Below, in pieces: positions 55,932 through 64,000 of a DNA stretch of 64,000 nucleotides; position 1 is the stretch's first letter; every line of letters begins with the position of its first letter. Position numbers and translations under genes: made by a program. Origin of the DNA: Flabesymbios commensalis (lineage: Eukaryota; Annelida; Polychaeta; Terebellida; Flabelligeridae); the NCBI GenBank assembly GCA_964017125.1, contig OZ024903.1, positions 62,784,578 to 62,848,577 of the forward strand. Direction: 5' to 3'. A model generated the notes under the pieces. That model saw only the letters and a list, made by a program, of their open reading frames with translations, did not search any database and was not told where the DNA came from.

Positions 55932-56832
55932 GCACTCGCCCGCTCGCCAATGCGAGTAGGAAAAAAAACGGGCGAGTTCGGCTGGCCACGAACTAGCCCA
56001 GCTTGGCGAGTGCTTATTTTTCCGTAATTTAAACATGTAGTCTGCTGTGAAAATAATAATTTGTCACGATAGATTTGTTTTACTATTAGTTCATCATGTT
56101 CATGTCACGCAATCGTGACCTGCCAGGTTCTAAAAGAGTGGCGTAATTACGGCACGATTGGGGATTTTCGGATCAGCGCGATGACTGCCTGGAGTCGGCA
56201 GACCTACATGTAATGTGTATGCATCGCTGACCCGGTACGCATGCACTGAGCTCTAAGTATGCGGCACTTGTCTGAGCAATCGGTCAATTGTGTCACCCCC
56301 CTATAGGGTCAATTGTAACAGACATGCGTGCGCACACCTGCATTTGTTGACGAGTACGCGTGTTGTTACATACACGTGCAGTGTATGACATGTAAACAAA
56401 TATCTATGTCCTGCAAATATATGTAAACATTGGTAAAGGACGTCACAGACAATATAATTTAAAGAACGACCACCACTAAATGACATGTTTATAATTAAAC
56501 TGCCAACTAAAGGATTATACATGTCCATATATTATGTCACTATAATACATATGCTCACATATCCTGCTACATTTATTTAAAAGTCATTAGTTTTTTGTCA
56601 ATTTTCCAATGATTAAACACGTCTTAGACTTAGTTGAATTAGAACTTTGTACTCCAGCAGCACCTCCAATGTGGAGTATCAGGCTGCAGGGGGGAAAGAG
56701 GCTGGTAGACCAGCTGACTCTTGAACGCTGGCACGGTTTTAGGAATTAGCTTAGTGCCCCTTGTTTCGGGCGAGTTCAAATTTTACTGGGCGAGTAGCAC
56801 TTCAAATGCACTCGCCCGAATGGGCGAGTGGT
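55932..56832. mobile_element. Possible 0.9-kb element with GGCGAGT-rich ends
   Basis: The left end starts ggcactcgcccgctcgcc and the right end is ...cactcgcccgaatgggcgagtgg. Both subterminal regions repeat 'gggcgagt' in either orientation (four times on the left, three on the right). The middle has no gene, but includes the dispersed repeat at 56,653. No clear target duplication. Confidence 0.5.
56653..56722. repeat. Dispersed repeat, inverted copy of 44,780-44,860
   Basis: 'ccagcagcacctccaatgtg' then 'gagtatcaggctgcag' matches the reverse complement at 44.8 kb. Confidence 0.65.
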
Positions 56833-56834
56833 AT

Positions 56835-57595
56835 AATCAGTTAGTTATTCACACTGATATGAAAAATGCAGGCGAGTAAAAAATATGGAACAATTTGTGC
56901 CACTTTTTTTTTTTGACATCCACATTGTACAAAAGAAAATTGATGTTTAAGAAAATATAAAGTTGAGGAGAGTGATAAATAGCTTTTGTTAGATACGTTT
57001 TGAGAGCTCTAGAAGTTACTTTTTGCATGTCATCTGCGATGGCAGGTTCAATGATTAATTTCAATTAATCCAATTAATTTTTGATGGTGGAATATGGGGC
57101 ATGTTGTGTTTACCATTGAACAATTTCATTCAGATTTTCAAAAAAAATTGTAATCTTTCAATCCTTGATAAGTGCGAAGACGAGGGCTTGTGGGGTGTTT
57201 GTGGGGGGAGGGGTTGAGTGAAAACATTTTTTGGACTTAAAATTATTGCAGTATAAACCACTCTAGGTTTAAAATAAAAATTCTTGTGTTGAGGGATGAG
57301 GGGGTCGGGGCAATTTTTTTCAACAAAAATGAAAAAAAAACTTACTCTTTCTTGGGGGGGGAGGAGATATATATTTTGCACTCGAAAATTTAAAATTATT
57401 GCACTCTTTTAAAACATTTTGTTTTTCTTGGCTGAAGAGGTATGAGGTTGGGACAATTTTTTTTAATGAAAAAAACTAGCCTCCTTTTCAGCTCATTCAA
57501 AATTGAGTTTGGTTTTGTCTTTGGGTGGAACCATTACCAGTATCACCTGCTCATAATGGTACTACTCCAATGCTAATGCCGGAAGAAGTTTGGTT
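56835..57595. other. Non-coding, nothing recognised
   Basis: Contains G-rich and T-rich runs ('gtggggggaggggttgagtg', 'cttggggggggaggagat') and a loosely repeated 'tgaggggtcgggacaattttttt' phrase at about 57,300 and 57,445. No gene. Confidence 0.4.
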
Positions 57596-57599
57596 TGCA

Positions 57600-57787
57600 C
57601 TGTACAGGAAAACCTGCTATGAGCAGCCACTCTTATGGGCAGCCAACCTCTAATAGGAGGCTACTTGGCCATTCCCCAAGATGTCATTTTGTATACAAAT
57701 GAACCTCCTATGGACAGCCACCTGCCTTGAAATGCCACTTTTCAAGTGCCTCATTGGGTGGCTTTTCATAGCAGGTTCTACTGTATA
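57600..57787. mobile_element. 188-bp inverted-repeat element (MITE)
   Basis: 'tacaggaaaacctgctatga' followed by 'gcagccac' pairs with the reverse complement of 'gtggcttttcatagcaggtt' followed by 'ctactgta'. Interior 'cagccac' and 'ggaggc' words repeat. The form acagta..aacctg is common among small TA-targeting elements. Confidence 0.75.
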
Positions 57788-57888
57788 TCACTGAAAGCGG
57801 CTGTACTGTCTTGTTTCCAATCGCCTGTCAGTGACAAAATTGCAGGTGTGGAACATTGTCATCTTTACTGAGAGCTACTTATTTGTTA

Positions 57889-60452
57889 GCCCCCTCACGA
57901 AGGGAGCTATGGATTCTACCTCCGTTTTTTTTTGGCCTCTTCTTTTGCCTATAACTTTGTGAGAAAATAAGCTAGGATAACAATTTTTGGTATGTGGGTT
58001 ACTCCCAGGTGGCTAATGGACGGGTTAAAATATTTTTAATCTGAATTCAATACGCAAGGTTGCAGAGGAGAAAATGATGATGTGCCGGCGTTGGGCCGTC
58101 CGTAAACAATTCGTTTCCGGAGCATATCTCTGAAAGTACTTGTCCGATTGTCTTCAAATTTTACACACAACACCCCTAGGGGGTCTAGTTGTGCCTTTTG
58201 GGGTATTTGAACTTTGACCTACTTCTGGTTCAGAACTATGACCTATTTAGACGTTTTGACGCGCACTTCGTTTCCGGAGCAGATCTCGAAAAGTACTGGG
58301 CCGATGACAGTCATATTGCACATACATGTTCTCTAAGGTCCCTAGTTGTGCCTTTTCAGGTTTTTGGACCTTGACCTTGAAGTTGACCCAGCACTTTGAC
58401 CTAATTTATAACAACGGTAAATCCGACTGAAAGATTTTGCGGAATATCATGAAAACCGCTCAAGATAGCTACACCATTACTATAAAACAAATTGTGAGGT
58501 TTCAGGAGAGGATGCATTTTGAAAAATTTCAAGTCGATAAAATTAAAAATGGCCACCTATCGGCCATTATTCACCTCGACAGGCCTGATATTGCGGAATA
58601 TCATGAAAACCGCTCAAGATAGCTACACCATTAATATCAAATAAATTGTAAGGTTTCAGGAGAGGATGCATCCTGAAAAAATTGAAGTTGATAAAATTCA
58701 AAATGGCCGCCTATCAGCCATTATTCACCTCGACAGGCCTGATATTGTGGAATATCATGAAAACCGCTCAAGATATCTACACCATTACTATAAAACAAAT
58801 TGTAAGGCTTCAGGAGAGGATGTATTTTGAAAAAAATCATTTTGTCAAAGTTCAAAATGGCCGCCAATCAGCCATTATTCACTTTCACATGGCCGTTATT
58901 TGGTAAACCGTGCTAGATGGCTAGACCATTACTATAAAACAAAATGTGTGATTTCAGGAGAGGATGCATCTTGGAAAAATTTGATTCGATAAAATTAAAA
59001 ATGTCCGCTTATCGGTCATTATTCACTTTCACATAGCCGTTAATTGGTCAACCGTGCTAGATGGCTAGACCATCACTGTAAAACGAATTGTGAGATTTCA
59101 GATGAGGATGCATCTTGAAAAAAATTGACTTGATCAAATTTAAAATGGCCGCCTTTTCGGCCATTATTCATTTTCACATGGCTGATGTTTGGTAAACCAT
59201 GCTAGATGGCTAGACCATTACCTGATTACTATAAAACAAAGTGTGAGTTTTCGGGGGAGGATGCACCCTGAAAATTTTTAACTTACGAATTCAAAATGGC
59301 CGACAATCAGCATTATTTACCTCGATAGACCTGATATCAGGTAAACCGTGCTAGATAGCTAGACCATTACTATAAAACAAAATGTGACGTTTCGAGAGAG
59401 GATGCCTTTTAAAAACTTTCGACTCAATCGAATTCAAAATGGCCGCCTATCGGCCACTATTTACTTGCACATTGCTGATATTTGGTAAACCGTGTTAGAT
59501 AGCTGGACCATTACTATAAAACAAAATGTGAGATTACAAGAGAGGATGCATCTTGAAAAAAATTGACTCGATCAAATTCAAAATGGCCGCCTATCGGCCA
59601 TTATTCACTTTCACATAGCCGGTTTTTAGTAACCGTACTAGATGGCTAGACCATTACTATAAAACAAAATGTGAGATTTCAGGAGAGGATGCATCTTGAA
59701 AAATTTTGACCTGATCAAATTCAAAATGGCCTCCTATCGGCCATTATTCACTTTCACATGGGCGATATTTGGTAAACCGTGCTAGATGGCTAGACCATTA
59801 CTATAGAATGAAATGTGAGATTTCAGCTGAGGATGCATCTTGGAAAATTTTGACTTGATCAAATTCAAAATGGCCGCCTTTAGGCCATTATTCACTTTCA
59901 CATGGCCGATATCTGGTAAACCGTGCTAGATAGCTAGACGATTACTATAGAATGAAATGTGAGATTTCAGCTGAGGATGCATCGTGAAAAATTCTGACTC
60001 GTTCAAATTCAAAATGGCCCCCTATCGGCCATTATTTACTTTCACATGCCCAATATTTTGCAAACTGTGTTAGATGTTAGTCCATTACTATAAAACAAAA
60101 TTTGAGGTTTCGGGGGAGGATGCACCCTAAGTTTTTAACTAATTTATATCGAATTCAAAATGACCGTAAATCAGCTATAAGTTAACTCGATTGGCCTGAT
60201 ATCGGGTAAACCATGCCAGATAGGTAGACCATTACTGGGATACTGATTAGGATCATTAATTTCAATGGGGGTTTGCAATCTCTGACAGACTGTCTAGTTC
60301 TTATCTTACTCTTAGACTGGGCTTCTTAGACCTAGTTGTCTTGCGTCTTGATTTTTGACCTAGACTTGGACTACATTAATAACCCTATACAAAATTGCTT
60401 AAATCAAATTCTAATTTGGAGCGGGAGCTCCTGGACTTATGTAGTCTTGTTT
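57889..60452 (+). repeat. 2.6-kb dispersed repeat, copy B
   Basis: Reverse complement of 6178-8780. It runs from 'ttagccccctcacgaaggga' to 'aagtcc..tgtagtcttgtt' at the right. The tandem units (about 58,440-60,240) match copy A unit by unit, so the array was copied as a block and not re-expanded since. It has one 'ggcgttgggccgtccgtaaa' where copy A has extra ggcccaac words. It may be the less altered copy at its gggagcta end. Confidence 0.88.
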
Positions 60453-60603
60453 TCTATGCATGTAGCACCAGGTAATGACAATACTCTCAAAACTATTTGT
60501 TATGATCATCAGTATGCTGACCAATTAGAGGCTATCATCAATTATGGAATTTCGACCGATTTCATCCTATGTATGTATGAGAAAGTAATTTTGATATAAT
60601 TTA

Positions 60604-60830
60604 AATAGGGATAAATTTACCCTCGGTGCGCCCCATGAGGAAGGTTAGGGCCGGCAAATAAAACTTCACCCAGGTTTTACCCTGGGCAAACTACATTTTA
60701 GTGCAGCCTTCCCTGGGTATCTCGATTCTTAGAGATTCCCACATTGTTCTGTCCAAGCGGCCTCATTGATGGCCTCCAGAACCTCCTCATAGAGCAGTGG
60801 AGGGCAGTGGACATAGTCTATTTTCATAAT
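60604..60830 (+). repeat. Repeat family R1, fragment
   Basis: Collinear with 12,105-12,305: 'taccctcggtg.gccccatga', 'ttttaccctgggcaaact', 'cccacattgttctgtccaa' and 'agtggacatagtctat'. On the minus strand it reads LLYEEVLEAINEAAWTEQCG, a third version of the conserved fragment. Confidence 0.85.
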
Positions 60831-60886
60831 TGTGTACATTAAACATTTGAATCATTGTGTACATTATGTGTTCTTTTTCCTTGTAG

Positions 60887-61098
60887 TGATGACCATGCCC
60901 TGTGAGATGCGACAATCACGGGTCATTATGTGCCAATGTGAGGACAATATTAAAGTGCCAGGAGAATTCATTACAATGACTGAAGAGAGTACTACACAAC
61001 AAAACTTGAACAATTACATCAATGAAAATAAATTTACTTCTGTAGACTTTATTCGCACAAATACACAAATAGCAACTACTTCTTTGAATATGGCACAG
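60887..61098 (+). CDS. Candidate internal exon of an unrecognised host gene
   Basis: A strong acceptor (ttctttttccttgtag) ends at 60,886 and a good donor (gtaatt) starts at 61,099. The exon gives two bases of a split codon plus 70 codons without a stop: MTMPCEMRQSRVIMCQCEDN, IKVPGEFITMTEES, then NLNNYINENKFTSVDFIRTN and SLNMAQ. The composition (CEMRQ, CQCED; no repeat match) looks like real protein. I do not recognise the family, and no partner exon is found to 64 kb. It could also be an exon of a decayed transposon gene. Confidence 0.42.
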
Positions 61099-61104
61099 GT
61101 AATT

Positions 61105-61820
61105 TTTCATTTATCACACGAAAAGTGCATTGCAGGTTTTCCAACATGGAAGGGTCCAGGGAATCGTGACTCCACCACCCCACTCAGTGCCAAAGGGTGG
61201 ATATCCCACCTTGTTGGCAAAGAAAATAAAAAGTATTTTCCATGTTTTTACCCCTCTGCCCATTGGGTCCAAAGGGATGTAATGTTGTCCCGGTCGTGTG
61301 CCACGCCGCCTTCTCCACTGTCATTGCCATAATTTGTTTTGGCTACTGCTCCAACACAGCCTAACTGATTGAATTTATAATTCACATAACAATTCAACCC
61401 CTCTGCCAAATATTTTTTACTGGAGGTCAAGGTCAAAGGTAAAGGAAAATTATTCATTAACGTAATAACTAATTTGTCTAAAAAATAAAATGATCGGATC
61501 TAGAGCTCTAATTTTTGGGAGCAGGTGACTAATTTTTTTTTCCAGCTTCAATTGTTTTATATTATACAGTGCAAAGTTCTGTACATACTGGAATGGCTTC
61601 AAAGGGACATAGTTTTATTCCGGTTTAATATGACAGGCTCCGATGTGGACAGTGTTTTTGCTTTTGTGTCTGTTATAATCTATTCATATATTTATAGTTT
61701 AAAAAAATCTGTGAGACATGTTTCTTTGTCATTTTTGGTGTTCCACATATTTTATCCCCAACCCCCCCCCCCCCCCCCCCACGCTCTGCCCATAGGATCC
61801 GTCAGCCATTAGGCATCACT
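61105..61820. other. Non-coding; C-run at about 61,761-61,780
   Basis: Two similar phrases ('cccctctgcccattgggtcc aaagg' at 61,250 and 'acgctctgcccataggatcc' at 61,782) suggest a diverged local duplication. No gene. Confidence 0.4.
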
Positions 61821-61824
61821 CTAT

Positions 61825-62705
61825 TTTGTGGGTGCAAAAACTAATGGTCGCATTTTTTTCGAAATTTTAAAATTACATTCGTAACAACATAGGAATGTGG
61901 AAGTGAGTTTTTAATTATTCAAACAAATTTTTAAATCATCTTCCTAACTGTAACAAAATGGAGATGCCCAAGTGAGTTTTAAAAGCCACGGATCAACTTC
62001 GTAATTTTTGTGGGAGCAAAAACTTAAAGTCAGAAATTTTTCAAATTTTACTACGTTATGTATCACATTCTCATGATATGGAGATGTGCGGGAAAATTTT
62101 TCAAAGTTTTACTGACATTCAAAATGGCCACCAGGGATCAACTTAATATTTTTTGTGGGCGCAAAAACTCAACAGTCAACATTCAGGGCTTTACAAAATT
62201 AATCTTGGTGATGGCCTGCGTTCCCCCGACAAAAATGCAAGGTTTTCAGAAAAAACGAAACACTCATTATATACTTTTTTTATATCAATATGTCTTTGTA
62301 CAGTGTTAGATGCAAATTAGAGACTATAATCAGTGATAGCAAAGATATACGGTAAGTTGAGTGTAATATTTTAATTTTTTAAAATAGACATTTATCTATC
62401 TTCTGATAGTTGCCCATCGGACTTGGCAAATAGTCACATCCAGTAGCCCACATGCATTTTTATGTTGTCCCGGGCATCAGGCTATAGAGTTTGTAAAGCC
62501 CAGCGGTTTAACTGAAATTCAAAATGGCCGTCACAGATCAATTTCATAATTTTTTATAGGACAAAAACTTAAAAGTCAAAAATTATTCAAATTTTACAAT
62601 CACATTCCCCAAGACATGGACCTGTGCAGCTCAAGGTTTTACTGAAATTCAAAATGTCCACCACTGATAAACTTCATAATTTTTTGTGGGCGCAAAACCA
62701 AAAAA
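61825..62705. repeat. Degenerate tandem repeat (~130-190 bp)
   Basis: Units share 'aattttttgtgggcgcaaaa', 'agtcaaaatt.ttcaaatttt', 'acattc..aagacatgga..tgtg' and 'gaaattcaaaatggcc.cca..gatcaactt'. Starts near 61,825, 62,010, 62,145, 62,545 and 62,675. The gap at 62,230-62,490 is unrelated sequence. Confidence 0.6.
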
Positions 62706-62709
62706 TGAA

Positions 62710-64000
62710 TCTGAAAGTTGTACAGGAAGTTGTAGTACCCAAGGTAACGGCGGGTATGTTCGAAGTAGAGGGGGTAGTTTCGAACACCAAGTACAGGGTA
62801 TAATTGAACACCCACCCTTTTTTTAATCTAAAGAGAAAATAACCAGTTTAGAAGCATGAACATGTGCAGTATACTCAAATATGGTACTAATGTAATGCCC
62901 AATGAAATTCGTCCATAAAAAAAATATGAAACAAAAATATATTTTGAAATGCCAGTGTTCGAAATTAACTGAATCTGTTGAAATCTGAGATATTTTTTTT
63001 ATTGTTTCCTTCACATTTTTTTCAAACCCATATAGTAATGTAACAACCGTTTTCAGGCCTACAAATTGCTCCATTAGTGTATTTGCTTTCGCAATGACGC
63101 ATTCACTGTGAAACTGTGGTGTATGGGCCTAGTGTTTGTAATTAGACAAAACTAAAATAATTGATGGGTCAATTTCTGAGCATGATGAGGCTATCATGAC
63201 CAAAAAAAATATTTTGATGTTTTTATATCTAGGAGGTGCATTTTATTTGCAAGGGACAGTTGCCCATATAAATAATAATTCCAGGGTTGATAATACATAT
63301 CATAAACATACCATCACCTTCCCTGTAATTACCTTATTTTTTAAAGCAGGCTATCAGATTTGGCTCACGCACACCATAGCTCACGCAAGTGTGAAGTCAG
63401 GTGAGCGAAATACAGCTCACCTTAATCTTGTCAGATTTTTTATTCACTCAATTTTTTTTTATGTATAGCTCAAAAATGTATACTATATAATTATATCCAT
63501 CTCACTAATAGCTCGGATGAGTTCGAAATTGGGCAAGATTCGGGCAGAAACTAGGTCATGGCTGCCAAAATGGCCGATTATTGGCCATCATTCTTGTAAT
63601 ATGCAGGCAGTTATGAAATTTTTTACTAAAAAATAAATTTCATAAAATCACAAAGGTAGCTATTGCATATGGCAGGTAAATGATCAAATTTAGTAAACTC
63701 GAAACACTTTTTGTAATTTTTCACGTCGGAATGGCTCATTGAACTGACATCAAATTAAAAAAGAAAAATTGTTGAAAAAATAATAAAAATGGCACATCCA
63801 AAATTCTGTGCCACACAAACCTTAAAATTATAGCTAATTTTGGGATTTGTATGCAGCTACTAGTGATATTTTGTTATATTACTTGAACAAATTTGAAAAA
63901 ACAAAAATTCTATAATTGAAAAAAAAATTGTAAAAATAAATTATACTTGTGTACGTCCGAAACCAGAAATATACCAATTGTTTTTTTTACTATTAAATGA
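62710..64000. other. Non-coding, nothing firm
   Basis: No gene recognised. A single 'aaaatggccgattattggccat' palindrome at about 63,570 recalls the 2.6-kb repeat units. A possible acceptor/donor pair at about 63,342-63,400 brackets a short open stretch with no recognisable protein. Confidence 0.4.

Noticed and set aside
60887-61332. Treating the whole 166-codon frame from 60,832 as one coding region
   Set aside because: A good acceptor and a good donor delimit 60,887-61,098; the parts outside look like intron sequence.

Overview
This is a gene-poor, AT-rich stretch of animal nuclear DNA. Introns with GT/AG borders, jockey/CR1-type LINEs, many small inverted-repeat DNA elements and the frequent octamer-like string taggccta point to a marine invertebrate. 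An echinoderm or another non-vertebrate deuterostome is my best guess, but this is inferred from style, not from a marker gene. There is no sign of bacterial operons, CRISPR arrays or intact tRNA/rRNA genes.

The one gene I recognise lies at the left edge on the minus strand: two coding exons of CCDC103/DNAAF19, a dynein-arm factor of motile cilia (start codon 4377, exons 4229-4377 and 1646-1787). Their splice phases match and the protein reads through the junction; later exons lie beyond the left end. Its intron 1 is filled with a ~170-bp satellite that carries a small transposon, and a 365-bp TA-flanked element sits 19 bp upstream of the ATG. Part of the gene (intron plus the end of exon 1) is duplicated at 5.6-8.8 kb, and that duplicate is split by a 2.6-kb repeat. 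A second copy of the 2.6-kb repeat lies inverted at 57.9-60.5 kb.

From 9 to 19 kb there are nested DNA elements (one of 1.39 kb with a target duplication), tRNA-derived SINE remnants, a family of short hairpin elements with CCCAGCA ends, and two local duplications. At 19.9-22.7 kb (minus) there is a long transposase-like coding region, with a coiled coil, a D-rich catalytic-looking core and a Tudor/chromo-like tail. It is broken by three frame changes and preceded by a plausible spliced 5' leader reaching back to about 24.1 kb.

From 25.68 to 32.36 kb lies a 6.7-kb element with degenerate ~700-bp terminal inverted repeats and no recognisable protein. Its core is 1.7 kb of a 21-bp repeat whose main part is the perfect palindrome CCGTTATAACGG; this array turns round at 29.23 kb. 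Then comes a ~68-bp satellite interrupted by a LINE (34.08-36.08 kb), a set of minus-strand exons of an unrecognised and apparently decayed spliced gene (36.28-37.83 kb), and a second LINE (39.25-41.29 kb) that itself carries a 330-bp insertion.

From 43 to 64 kb the sequence is almost wholly repeats: a dimeric satellite, a foldback element with 16-bp tandem repeats in both arms (46.5-48.5 kb), a transposon inside a transposon (49.46-52.25 kb holding 49.95-51.99 kb), several copies of a repeat that keeps a minus-strand coding fragment, a LINE tail, and one good candidate host exon at 60,887-61,098 (plus).
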